Source of the DNA: Saprospiraceae bacterium
Lineage (GTDB): Bacteria; Bacteroidota; Bacteroidia; Chitinophagales; Saprospiraceae
DNA: 64,000 nucleotides
Direction: 5' to 3'
Assembly: GCA_016715105.1 (NCBI GenBank)
Contig: JADKBO010000003.1
Span: 186,001-250,000, forward strand
Positions 56,349 to 64,000 of the stretch are shown in pieces. The position numbers and the translations under genes were made by a program. Numbering within the stretch: the first letter of the stretch is position 1; each line of letters begins with the position of its first letter. The notes under the pieces were generated by a model. It saw only the letters and a program-made list of their open reading frames with translations, made no database searches and was not told where the DNA came from.

Positions 56349-57413
56349 ATGAATAAACTATTCAGCCCGATAACCATCAAAGGTATTACCTTCAAAAACC
56401 GCATTGTGGTTTCACCTATGTGCCAATATTCTTCAGTAGATGGTTTTGCTACCGATTGGCATTTGGTCCATTTGGGGAGCAGGGCAGTTGGAGGCGCAGC
56501 CTTGGTCATAGCTGAGGCAACGGGAGTTTCTCCTGAAGGCAGAATATCTCCACACGATTTGGGTATTTACAAAGATACACATATTGAAAAACTCTCTCAG
56601 ATAACTGCGTTTATCAAACAACAGGGAGCTATTGCTGGTATCCAACTTGCACATGCGGGTAGAAAAGCCAGTACTCAGGTTCCTTGGATAGGTAGAGAAA
56701 AAGTGAATGTAGAAGACGGAGGCTGGCAGACAGTTGCCCCTTCTGCAATTGCCTACTCAGAAACGTATCCTCAACCTGTTGAACTAGACAAAGCGGGAAT
56801 CAAAAAGATTATTGACGATTTTACAATTGCCGCAGAAAGAGCCCTAAAAGCCGGCTTTGAAGTATTGGAAATTCATGCTGCTCATGGATATTTATTACAT
56901 CAATTTATATCTCCATTGACCAATCATAGGACAGATGAATACGGTGGAAGTTTTGAAAACAGGTGTAGATTGCTGGCAGAAGTAACCCAAAGTATCCTAA
57001 CTATTTTGCCAAAAGATTTACCCCTTTTCGTTAGGATTACTGGAAATGACTGGGCAGAAGGTGGCTTGAAAGCTGAAGATGGTGTAAAAATTGCCCAAAC
57101 TTTAAAAGACCTTGGTGCAGATGTCATGGATGTGACAACTGGTGGTTTGGTAAGTCAACAGCACATTCCTGTTGGTCCTGCCTATCAATTGCCATTTGCA
57201 TCTAAAATTAAAAGAGAAACAGGTTCCATTACTTCAACAGTCGGTATGATTACAGATGCCGTTCAAGCGGAATCTATACTGGTGAATGGGGATGCCGACC
57301 TCATCATGATGGCGAGAGAATTTCTGAGAGATCCCTATTTTCCATTGCGAGCGGCGCATGAATTAAAAGCTGAAGTAACCTGGCCTAACCAGTATGAACG
57401 AGGTAAATTTTAA
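56349..57413 (+). CDS. namA: NADPH dehydrogenase / old yellow enzyme (YqjM class)
   Basis: 354 residues. FMN-dependent TIM-barrel: RIVVSPMCQYSSVDGFATDWHLVHLGSRAVGGAALVIAEATGVSPEGRIS, AGIQLAHAGRKAST, and the catalytic region EIHAAHGYLLHQFISPLTNHRTDEYGGSFENRCRLL. The PMCQYS cysteine and the HAAHGYLLHQFLSP block are characteristic of YqjM/NamA ene-reductases, which reduce activated alkenes and some aldehydes or nitro compounds. Followed at 57424 by a methyltransferase on the same strand. Confidence 0.95.
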   Translation: MNKLFSPITIKGITFKNRIVVSPMCQYSSVDGFATDWHLVHLGSRAVGGAALVIAEATGVSPEGRISPHDLGIYKDTHIEKLSQITAFIKQQGAIAGIQLAHAGRKASTQVPWIGREKVNVEDGGWQTVAPSAIAYSETYPQPVELDKAGIKKIIDDFTIAAERALKAGFEVLEIHAAHGYLLHQFISPLTNHRTDEYGGSFENRCRLLAEVTQSILTILPKDLPLFVRITGNDWAEGGLKAEDGVKIAQTLKDLGADVMDVTTGGLVSQQHIPVGPAYQLPFASKIKRETGSITSTVGMITDAVQAESILVNGDADLIMMAREFLRDPYFPLRAAHELKAEVTWPNQYERGKF

Positions 57414-57423
57414 ATGAATAACC

Positions 57424-58186
57424 ATGCCTTGGGATCCAAATAAATACAATGAATTTAAAAAAGAACGATACAAGCCGTTTTTTGACTTGATAAGCCATCT
57501 CCAGGATAAACCCAATCTGCAGGTAATTGATTTGGGTTGTGGTACAGGCGAACTCACTCAAATCCTTGCCGAACAACTGACTGGCGTAACGGTGCTTGGA
57601 ATTGATAATTCGGCATCCATGCTCACTAAGGCGCCTGCTGGAATTTCCAATTTATCATTTCAAGAAATAACGATCGAACAACAACTTTTGGAATCAACAA
57701 AGTGGGATATTATTGTTGCCAATGCCTCACTTCAGTGGATTGACAATCATGAATTATTATTTCCGCAAATAATTAAACTATTAAATCCAAATGGGCAATT
57801 GGCCATTCAAATGCCTTTCCCAGACAGAAAACATTTTGAATAAACTACTCCTAGAATTAATTCAGGAAGAACCTTTTAATACCGCTCTAAATGGCTGGAA
57901 AAGAACTTCTCCAGTTCTGAGTTTGGACGAATATGCAACTATACTTTTCAACCATGGCGGCAAGGAAATGAATATATATCAAAAAATTTACCCCATCATT
58001 ACACAATCACATCAACAATTGTATGATTTCATTTCTGGCTCATCTTTAGTACCTTATTTCGAAAGATTGGATGAAGAGCACATAGCGCTTTTGGAAAGTG
58101 AATTTAAAAAGCGAATTGCTTTACAATTTCCGTCATTGCCTGCAATTTATGCTTTTAAAAGGATCATGATTTATGCAAAGTTTTGA
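57424..58186 (+). CDS. tam: Trans-aconitate 2-methyltransferase-like SAM methyltransferase (frameshifted)
   Basis: Approximately 254 residues in two frames. MPWDPNKYNEFKKERYKPFFDLISHL, VIDLGCGTGELTQILAEQL (SAM motif I), GIDNSASML, NASLQWIDNHELLFPQIIKLLNPNGQLAIQMP are typical of Tam, which methylates trans-aconitate, an inhibitor of aconitase. The first frame stops at 57841-57843 after DRKHFE; the second frame continues ILNKLLLELIQEEPFNTALNGWKRTSPVLSLDEYATIL to the stop at 58186. The break lies in the 57790-57840 region. Substrate by homology only. Confidence 0.75.
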
Positions 58187-58251
58187 GGAATTTGAAGTAA
58201 TTTAAATATCCAATTTAAAAAGGGCGGAGTCATTAATTAACTGATAATTTG

Positions 58252-59190
58252 TTATTGATTTAAGTTTAAATCAGCTTTCATTTTTGTGAGTTCTCCAAGC
58301 AATTTTGTTTGTAAAACTTCATGATCTTTCCCTAATTCCTTCGCAATAGCAACTACTGCAAAATTAAATGTTTCGATTTCTGTTTTTCTTTTATTTTGAA
58401 TGTCTTGTAGCGTTGAGATAAGTTGCCCATCTGACATTTTACTTATCATTTTCACACTTTCAATGACTTCTGATACAGTAAGTTCTACACCAATATAATT
58501 TGCAATTGTTACGCATTCATGGACTACTATTCCCGCCAAATCCATCACAGTTTTATCTCTTATAAATATTCCATTATCTGTATCCAAAAGGGGGCAAATT
58601 GAATTGAAAACACAGTTTGCTATTGCCTTCTTCCAAATGGTCAATTGAATATTGTTTTCTGCTCGAAATTGAAAAATGGTATTATTAATTTGGCTTACAA
58701 TATGATCCAATTTTTCATTATCTCCATTGATTACTCCAACTTGTGAAACGGCCACTGGTTTAAAGTTGACCAAATTGTAAGAAATTTGTTGGCAAGTTGT
58801 AAACAGTACACATCTGTAAATATCAGAAAAACCTTTTGATAAAAATGGAGACTCGACACCCAGACCATTTTGTAATAACACAATCGGCTGGTTCAAAGCT
58901 TTTTGGCTTAAGCTTTCAGCAAGTTTTTCATTTCCGTGCGATTTACTCGTCACTACCACCAATCCATCCAAGGCAGAATGGCTAGACAATGAACTCACCT
59001 CAATTTCGCACTTCTTTGTAGCATCACCCTCCATCTGAATGGTTATGGTCTCTAGTTCGGTCGACAAGTTATCCACACTCCCTCTGATAATACACACATT
59101 TCTTCCTTCCAATTTCAAAAAAACAGCCAGGGCTTTGCCAACAGCTCCAGCTCCAATAATGAATATTCGCTCTTCCATATTTGTATTCAT
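58252..59190 (-). CDS. panE: 2-dehydropantoate 2-reductase
   Basis: 312 residues. NADPH-binding Rossmann motif IFIIGAGAVGKALAVFLKLEGRNVCIIRG at the N-terminus; VVVTSKSHGNEKLAESLSQKALNQPIVLLQNGLGVESPF; a helical C-terminal domain. The enzyme reduces 2-dehydropantoate to pantoate for CoA synthesis, though PanE-like proteins also reduce other alpha-keto acids. Its start overlaps the end of the preceding ABM-like gene by four bases. Confidence 0.85.
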   Translation of the reverse strand: MNTNMEERIFIIGAGAVGKALAVFLKLEGRNVCIIRGSVDNLSTELETITIQMEGDATKKCEIEVSSLSSHSALDGLVVVTSKSHGNEKLAESLSQKALNQPIVLLQNGLGVESPFLSKGFSDIYRCVLFTTCQQISYNLVNFKPVAVSQVGVINGDNEKLDHIVSQINNTIFQFRAENNIQLTIWKKAIANCVFNSICPLLDTDNGIFIRDKTVMDLAGIVVHECVTIANYIGVELTVSEVIESVKMISKMSDGQLISTLQDIQNKRKTEIETFNFAVVAIAKELGKDHEVLQTKLLGELTKMKADLNLNQ

Positions 59191-59468
59191 AAGGTACCTT
59201 CTTCCAACATTTCTAAATAAATAAACTCAGGAGCCTTTACTCCAGCTTCTATCCTTATTCTTATTAATTCAGGAGACTCAAAAAACGTTTTTGCATCTTC
59301 TAAAGAAGTCCAAGACGAGAAATGCACAATTTTATTGGCATTCTGTTGGTACTTAAGCAGCTGATACGATTTTTCACCCCCTTGCTTTCTAATGGCAGCA
59401 GCGTTGTCAAAAATTGTTTTCCAAATTTGGTAATCCTCAACCTCATGAATGATCAGTACGTAATTCAT
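59187..59468 (-). CDS. ABM-type (antibiotic biosynthesis monooxygenase) domain protein
   Basis: 93 residues: MNYVLIIHEVEDYQIWKTIFDNAAAIRKQGGEKSYQLLKYQQNANKIVHFSSWTSLEDAKTFFESPELIRIRIEAGVKAPEFIYLEMLEEG. A single ferredoxin-like alpha/beta domain as in small ABM monooxygenases or EthD-like proteins, cofactor-free. It is the first gene of a two-gene operon with panE. A TetR-like operator lies 26 bp upstream of its start. Confidence 0.75.
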   Translation of the reverse strand: MNYVLIIHEVEDYQIWKTIFDNAAAIRKQGGEKSYQLLKYQQNANKIVHFSSWTSLEDAKTFFESPELIRIRIEAGVKAPEFIYLEMLEEGTL

Positions 59469-59493
59469 CGTTTTGTTCTTATAATTATAATTA

Positions 59494-59511
59494 ATAAACC
59501 ATTCGGTCTTT
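59494..59511. promoter_or_regulatory. Imperfect TetR operator upstream of the ABM-panE operon
   Basis: ATAAACCATTCGGTCTTT matches the palindrome ATAAACCG-TT-CGGTTTAT at 60131-60148 at 14 of 18 positions. It lies between the ABM gene start and the end of the TetR gene, so the regulator probably controls this operon. Confidence 0.6.
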
Positions 59512-59526
59512 TTATTGGCAAAAAAA

Positions 59527-60121
59527 CTATTTTAAATATTGCGAAGTGACATTTGTTTTGAGTGTCTCCAATAGTCCATTGAGGATTTTTGGATTGTCAG
59601 AAAGTTTGCTCATCATCAAACCGCCTTGTATGACACTAAACATCAATGCAGCCTCCTTCTTAGCATCTATTCCTTCCTTAAATTCCTTTGACTCTATTCC
59701 ATTTTGAATTATGTTTTCAAGACTTCCCAATAATTCATTCAACGCCTTTTGTGCTTTGACTTTCAAAAATGGTAAGTTATCATCCGATTCTATAACTGTG
59801 TTGAGTAGCGGGCAACCTCCTTCAGTCAAAGGAAGAATGCTGTAGTTTTATAAAAATTAAAAATTGCAAAAAGCTTTCCTAGAGCTGTGTTTTCATTTTT
59901 GTTTTAAATCGAATGCCCTCTTTTACTTTTCCAATTGAAAGCTCAAATGCTTCTTCAGCAATTTGATCTTTACTTTCAAAATTGCCATACACTCCGCCTT
60001 TTGTCAAACCGGTTGCTTGCAAAATATCATTCATAGAAGTAGCACTATACCCTTTGGTGTTGAAAATCGGTGCTGATTTTTCTATGATAAACTGTCTTGT
60101 TAAATCTGATTTTGAAAACAT
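59527..60121 (-). CDS. TetR/AcrR-family regulator (frameshifted)
   Basis: The ATG at 60121 gives MFSKSDLTRQFIIEKSAPIFNTKGYSATSMNDILQATGLTKGGVYGNFESKDQIAEEAFE, a standard TetR helix-turn-helix. Two frame changes between 59880 and 59830 join it, through ALGKLFAIFNFYKTTAFFL, to PLTEGGCPLLNTVIESDDNLPFLKVKAQKALNELLGSLENIIQNGIESKEF, the ligand-binding domain. The rebuilt length, about 198 residues, is normal. A palindromic operator sits directly upstream (60131-60148) and an imperfect copy lies before the ABM-panE operon, so autoregulation plus control of that operon is inferred. Confidence 0.75.
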
Positions 60122-60130
60122 AGGGCAAAT

Positions 60131-60148
60131 ATAAACCGTTCGGTTTAT
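60131..60148. promoter_or_regulatory. TetR operator
   Basis: ATAAACCG (60131-60138), TT, CGGTTTAT (60141-60148): a perfect inverted repeat with an 8-bp arm, ten bases upstream of the TetR start codon. Similar AAACCGnnCGGTTT sites are bound by other TetR proteins. Confidence 0.7.
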
Positions 60149-61175
60149 TTTTTTCCAAAAATTAAACATTTATTTGAACTTGCTTTTTTATTAAATAATT
60201 CATTGTCTGGGTTCTTTTCATAATCTATTTCAGCTTCTCTAAATGTCTTTAAATCAGACAAACTTGTCTGTTTTATAATAAGGTATATTTGCTTTTTCTT
60301 TGGACACACAAAAAATCGCCGATTATTTTGCAAGGCTATTTCATGGAAAACATCGAAGGGAATGCCACTTCAAGTCTCAAGGGATTTCAGAAGCTGATAC
60401 CGTAAAGCTGAGCTATAGCTCCAAGCCAGATTATTCGATTTTCAAATTTTCCAAGAGTCCTTGAAAGGCTGTCATTTTCAAAATATTGCCTGAAGTCCAC
60501 CAAAAAGGATGTGGTCCCATGATTCAAGAAAAAGATAATCAGTTATTTGCATTCTAAAAACATAGGTAAGGAAATAGCGAATCTTTGAGGTCTGGTTGGT
60601 AGAAATATTTCAATCAAATGGACCATGAGTATAGTATCGTAAATAAGTGTTATTTTTTGAAGTTAAACGTTTTTTGTTTAAAAGCCTTAGCAAAAGAAAA
60701 ACCTTTAAATAACTTTGAACTCCTAAAAATAATGAAACTTGGATTTTCTCGCTGCCTAGAAGACATAAGTAGAGTTTATACAAAACAAGGTTGGCCAATT
60801 CGGCAGATTAATCAAGATAGTACCTTTCAATCTCTGGTATCGATGCTTTAACATTGGAGCAAATTGGATGGAAATTTTGAATTCACATCCTTTTCCTTAC
60901 AAAATGGGAAATACAACTTCTGATTTATCATTCCAAAAGGCATCTTTATGAATTAGAAAATATCCAAAACCCCAAACGAAAATTTTTCCCCCCCTTTAAA
61001 AAACCCTCATTCCCCCCTTTTTCCTCCCCTTCCCTCCCCCCCCCCCCAAAATCTTTTGAATCAATTGAACTGAACAAAAAGAACTAGCCGCCCTGCATTT
61101 TTCAGATGGCGTCACCGCCCCAAATTCTCAGCACCAGTTTATGACTTATTTGTTTCACAAGAATGGAAAAGATAA
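60149..61175. other. Intergenic or degraded region with a second corrupted patch
   Basis: No intact gene is supported. Fragments on the plus strand around 60343-60840 have short open stretches (for example MENIEGNATSSLKGFQKLIP and ending QGWPIRQINQDSTFQSLVSML) but contain many stops. Homopolymer noise at 60966-61050 (runs of seven to thirteen C, and T-runs) is again bad consensus. The NTF2-like gene that follows has lost its start here. Confidence 0.5.
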
Positions 61176-61478
61176 ACAGTAAAAGAACTGGGGCTGGATG
61201 AGTTGTTGGCAGAATGCAGATCGCAGAACGAGACCAATGGTAAAACTGCAGTGATAGCAGAATGTGAAAAAATTTCAACCTATTTTGATTCTGTAACTAC
61301 TGATTTTCAAACGTATTTTGTAATCGCAGAAGGAGATACAGTAGTGGTCAGTGGCACTGGAGCATTTTTGAGAAATGGAAAAAGATTTTCACTCATTTCT
61401 GCCTGTGAAGTTTATGAATTCAACCAAGCTGGCCAAATTGTGAAGATTAAGTCGTTCTGTATCGAAGAAAATAAATAA
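61176..61478 (+). pseudogene. NTF2-like (SnoaL) protein, 5' part lost
   Basis: In frame from 61176: TVKELGLDELLAECRSQNETNGKTAVIAECEKISTYFDSVTTDFQTYFVIAEGDTVVVSGTGAFLRNGKRFSLISACEVYEFNQAGQIVKIKSFCIEENK, the second half of a SnoaL-like domain. The first half lies in the damaged stretch before it (a related piece reads DGVTAPNSQHQFMTYLFHKNGK in another frame). It begins 16 bp before the MFS gene and may be its operon partner. Confidence 0.55.
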
Positions 61479-61494
61479 AAGAAAAGTCACGTCC

Positions 61495-62733
61495 ATGCAA
61501 GCCATCAGCAAACAGGAAGTCATTTTATTTACCGCATCCTCCATGGTGCTCCTAGCGCTTGGCATTGACATCATGTTGCCTGCTTTTACTGAAGTGAGAA
61601 AACATTTTGGTATTGCGTCAGAAAGTATCATCACGACCAATATTGTAGCCTTCTTTTTTATGGGCCAAGTCACACAAATTTTCTTTGGTTATTTGACCGA
61701 TAGACTTGGCAGAATTCCCATCATACGTTTGGGAGTTGTACTATATATTGTCAGTGGTATTGCAGTTGTTTATTCCCCTTTGATAGAATGGATGCTTTTT
61801 TTTAGATTTATAGCCGGCGTCGGCGCGGCAGCTGTGGTGATGACAACGATTGCCAGTGTACGAGATAGATATGCAGGTAATGAAATGGCCAGTATAATGT
61901 CTTTTGTATTTACCTTGTTTTTGATTATTCCAGTAATTGCTCCCACACTGGGCGCTTGGGTATTGAACTTAACTTCATGGAAAACCGTATTTCTCATACC
62001 ACCTTACTTTGCCATCATTGTTTTTGTTTGGACATTTAGAATACCAGAAAGCCATCCAAAAGAGAAAAGATCTAAGGAAGGTTTTGGTGCAAGTGTAAGT
62101 ACTTTAAAGTCCATTATTGCAAACAAAGTCTTTATGAAATATACCATCATTGCCACCTTACTATTTTCAATTTTGAGCAGTTGGGTTTCGAGCTCTGAAC
62201 GGATAATTGGAGAAATTTTCGGTATACCAGAATTATTCATCATCATATTTGGTCTCACCGGATTCCTGATGGCATTATTTGCTTTACTCAATTCATACTT
62301 GTCTAAAAAAATTGGAGCCAAAAAATCTCTTCGTATATTTTTAACTACATATTTTATAACCTCGCTCCTATTAACCATCGTTTTATTTTTCAATAATAAT
62401 CAACCGCCAGCCATTATATTTTTTATTTTGGTTGCTTTTCTAATGGCATTAACAACTGCGGGTGATCCCAACAGCAGTGCATTGGCACTTGAGCAAATGG
62501 GCGAAAAAGCAGGCTTAGCGGCTTCTGTTTATGGAACTATTTTCTTCTTTCTTGGCTCAGGAATTGGTGCATTTATCAGTAGTCTGATGTCCAAAAATGC
62601 ACTGCCGCTTGGGAGTGGAGCTTTCATTCTGAGTGCTATTGCATTGGCATTATTTTATAGTGACAGTAAAAAAATATCCTTTGCTAATCAAACTTCTAAA
62701 TTATTAATAAACCAAAAAATTTCAAAATCATGA
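61495..62733 (+). CDS. MFS drug-efflux transporter, Bcr/CflA type
   Basis: 412 residues, twelve predicted membrane helices. ILFTASSMVLLALGIDIMLPAFTEV and the GYLTDRLGRIPIIRLG motif A after helix 2 are typical of the Bcr/CflA drug:proton antiporters; a second conserved part is FIAGVGAAAVVMTTIASVRDRY. It probably exports toxic compounds, and its stop overlaps the next gene (SRPBCC) by four bases. The cluster it heads stands near the TetR regulator. Confidence 0.88.
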   Translation: MQAISKQEVILFTASSMVLLALGIDIMLPAFTEVRKHFGIASESIITTNIVAFFFMGQVTQIFFGYLTDRLGRIPIIRLGVVLYIVSGIAVVYSPLIEWMLFFRFIAGVGAAAVVMTTIASVRDRYAGNEMASIMSFVFTLFLIIPVIAPTLGAWVLNLTSWKTVFLIPPYFAIIVFVWTFRIPESHPKEKRSKEGFGASVSTLKSIIANKVFMKYTIIATLLFSILSSWVSSSERIIGEIFGIPELFIIIFGLTGFLMALFALLNSYLSKKIGAKKSLRIFLTTYFITSLLLTIVLFFNNNQPPAIIFFILVAFLMALTTAGDPNSSALALEQMGEKAGLAASVYGTIFFFLGSGIGAFISSLMSKNALPLGSGAFILSAIALALFYSDSKKISFANQTSKLLINQKISKS

Positions 62734-63191
62734 TTAGAAAAAAATATCAAGTGAGTGTTGCGGCATCCAAAGAAAAATGTGCTGACCTCATGCTTGGCCT
62801 TACAGATAAAAGCACCTACGAAGCTTGGACTGCTGTATTTAATCCTACTTCCACTTATGACGGCTCTTGGGATTTGGGCAGTAAAATAAGGTTTATCGGT
62901 GTGGATGAAAATGGTAAAAGAGCAGGTATGGTTGCCAGAATTGTTGTGCATGAGCCCGCTGATTTTGTATCCATTCAACATTATGGTTTGGTGGAAGATG
63001 AAATGGAAATTACGGAAGGTCCTCAGGTAGAAAGTTGGGCCGGTGGCTATGAAAACTATCAATTTGAATCAGATGGCCACCAGACCATCATCAAAGTTGA
63101 AGTTGATGTAACTGCTGATCATGAAGAATATTTTGACAAAACATATCCCAATGCTTTGGAAAAGTTGAAAGAAATTATCGAGGCAAATTAA
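62730..63191 (+). CDS. SRPBCC-family (Bet v 1-like) protein
   Basis: 153 residues. A helix-grip START-like fold: MIRKKYQVSVAASKEKCADLMLGLTDKSTYEAWTAVFNPTSTYDGSWDLGSKIRFIG ... GYENYQFESDGHQTIIKVEVDVTADHEEYFDKTYPNALEKLKEIIEAN. The final helix has the pattern usual for the AHSA1/polyketide-cyclase branch. The ligand is unknown. Translationally coupled to the MFS gene (ATGA). Confidence 0.75.
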   Translation: MIRKKYQVSVAASKEKCADLMLGLTDKSTYEAWTAVFNPTSTYDGSWDLGSKIRFIGVDENGKRAGMVARIVVHEPADFVSIQHYGLVEDEMEITEGPQVESWAGGYENYQFESDGHQTIIKVEVDVTADHEEYFDKTYPNALEKLKEIIEAN

Positions 63192-63221
63192 ACACGTTTA
63201 TTACAAAAAAATAAGAATCAA

Positions 63222-63848
63222 ATGCTTCCTAATCTAGTTATTTTATGCAGCGTTTTATCACTGCTTTGTCTATTGACTTTGCACTTTGTGAGCCCAGAAT
63301 TTAAACCTAGTTGGCGAATGATCAGCGAATATGCACTTGGTAAATATAAATGGCTCATCACAGCATTTTTTTATTTATGGGGTATTGCCTCTATCATACT
63401 TTCCACGCTGCTTTGGAGTGAAGTAAGCAGCACTTGGGGTAAAATCGGAGTAATTTTGGTTTTGATTTCCGGTATTGGAGCATTTATGGGTGGTTTATTT
63501 GACTTAAAACACAAAAACCATGGCTTATCATTTATGTTAGGAACCCCCACTTTACCCATTGGCGCTTTGATCATTTGTTACCATTTGATATCGATGGATA
63601 AGTGGCAAAACTATGAGACACCTATATTATATTCTACGCACAGCCTTTGGATTAGTTTTATACTGATGGCATTGAGCATGGTAGTTTTGATGAGTGGATA
63701 TAAAAAGACCGGATTGCCTATGGGGCCTGGGGTAGAACCGCCAAAGGCATTACCAAAGGGAGTAATTGGGGTGAATGGATATTTCAATAGATTATTAGTC
63801 CTTTGTTATATTCTTTGGTTGATTGTAATGGCCAATGTTATAATCTAA
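63222..63848 (+). CDS. DUF998 membrane protein
   Basis: 208 residues with about six helices: MLPNLVILCSVLSLLCLLTLHFVSP, FKPSWRMISEYALGKYKWLIT (the conserved SEYALG motif of DUF998), further helices, and NGYFNRLLVLCYILWLIVMANVII. Function unknown. It follows the SRPBCC gene by 30 bp. Confidence 0.8.
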   Translation: MLPNLVILCSVLSLLCLLTLHFVSPEFKPSWRMISEYALGKYKWLITAFFYLWGIASIILSTLLWSEVSSTWGKIGVILVLISGIGAFMGGLFDLKHKNHGLSFMLGTPTLPIGALIICYHLISMDKWQNYETPILYSTHSLWISFILMALSMVVLMSGYKKTGLPMGPGVEPPKALPKGVIGVNGYFNRLLVLCYILWLIVMANVII

Positions 63849-63879
63849 TTTATTTTTAATTTAATATTTAAAACAACAT

Positions 63880-64000
63880 ATGAAACAGAAAATTTTCAAT
63901 GGCGTATCTATCTTATTTGGTCTTTTGCTGATCAATGGCGGATTAAACAAATTTTTGAATTACATGCCCGTCCCTGAAGACTTGCCCGAAGCCTTACTCA
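63880..64000 (+). CDS. DoxX-family membrane protein, N-terminus (runs off window)
   Basis: ATG at 63880, then MKQKIFNGVSILFGLLLINGGLNKFLNYMPVPEDLPEALL to the window edge. The first helix and the GGLNKFLNYMPxP motif are typical of DoxX-like quinol-oxidase-associated proteins. It begins 31 bp after the DUF998 gene and belongs to the same operon. Confidence 0.75.
   Translation, partial: MKQKIFNGVSILFGLLLINGGLNKFLNYMPVPEDLPEALL

Noticed and set aside
60618..60851. A 77-codon plus-strand frame
   Set aside because: No homology recognised, no promoter, and surrounded by stops and bad consensus; left as unassigned.

Overview
The window is AT-rich DNA from a member of the Bacteroidota, most likely a Saprospiraceae/Chitinophagia-type bacterium. 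The evidence is a secreted protein with a type IX secretion sorting domain, promoters of the form TTG/TTTG-N19-22-TAnnTTTG, LytTR and GH43 lipoprotein genes, an S23-type four-helix-bundle gene with ACTGTAA heptamer repeats, and a sphingomyelin-synthase-like PAP2 protein. No tRNA, rRNA or CRISPR array was found. Many genes are broken by single-base indels, mostly in homopolymers, and two patches (about 54.09-54.45 and 60.97-61.05 kb) are corrupted homopolymer sequence. The assembly therefore probably comes from error-prone long reads, and most 'pseudogenes' here should first be treated as possible sequence errors.

Layout. 0-7.2 kb holds housekeeping and stress genes: a PAP2-like fragment, an EF-G paralogue, a universal stress protein, a T9SS-exported multidomain protein and a GbsR/MarR regulator. 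7.2-15.6 kb is a mobile zone. It has short palindromic repeats (six families), an IS1182-type element, a group II intron with readable 5' and 3' ends and EBS1/IBS1 pairing, and two direct copies of an IS4/IS701-like element, each sitting inside the same 20-bp palindrome. mnmE follows at 15.7 kb.

17.5-34.8 kb is a defence island: a DrmD-like SNF2 helicase, an S23 four-helix-bundle gene, a giant N6-adenine methyltransferase, an AbiEi/AbiEii toxin-antitoxin pair with two copies of a long inverted-repeat operator, a roughly 2000-residue DUF1998 helicase with a possible Vsr-like nuclease tail, and a 'mobile mystery protein' A gene followed by a truncated B (Fic) gene. The set resembles class 1 DISARM with drmA and drmB fused and drmC missing. 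It also resembles a Druantia DruE helicase paired with SNF2 and methylase partners. Heptamer microsatellites mark the borders of the S23 and AbiE cassettes. This is the most interesting part of the window.

35-44.6 kb carries a GH43 lipoprotein, a LytS/LytR-type two-component system, a DoxX-like membrane protein cleanly split by an IS982 element, small membrane proteins, a DUF1569 protein, a release-factor-like small protein and a 1-Cys peroxiredoxin. 44.9-53.9 kb is a periplasmic oxidation cluster (IorA/IorB-type molybdenum hydroxylase and a PQQ dehydrogenase carrying a haem c site), followed by two NTF2-like secreted paralogues, two AraC paralogues and an outer-membrane barrel.

54.5-64 kb holds small-molecule and flavin enzymes (PNPOx-like, YqjM-type ene-reductase, trans-aconitate methyltransferase-like, PanE, ABM monooxygenase), a TetR regulator with a palindromic operator repeated before a second operon, an MFS drug exporter, an SRPBCC protein, a DUF998 protein and the start of a DoxX gene.
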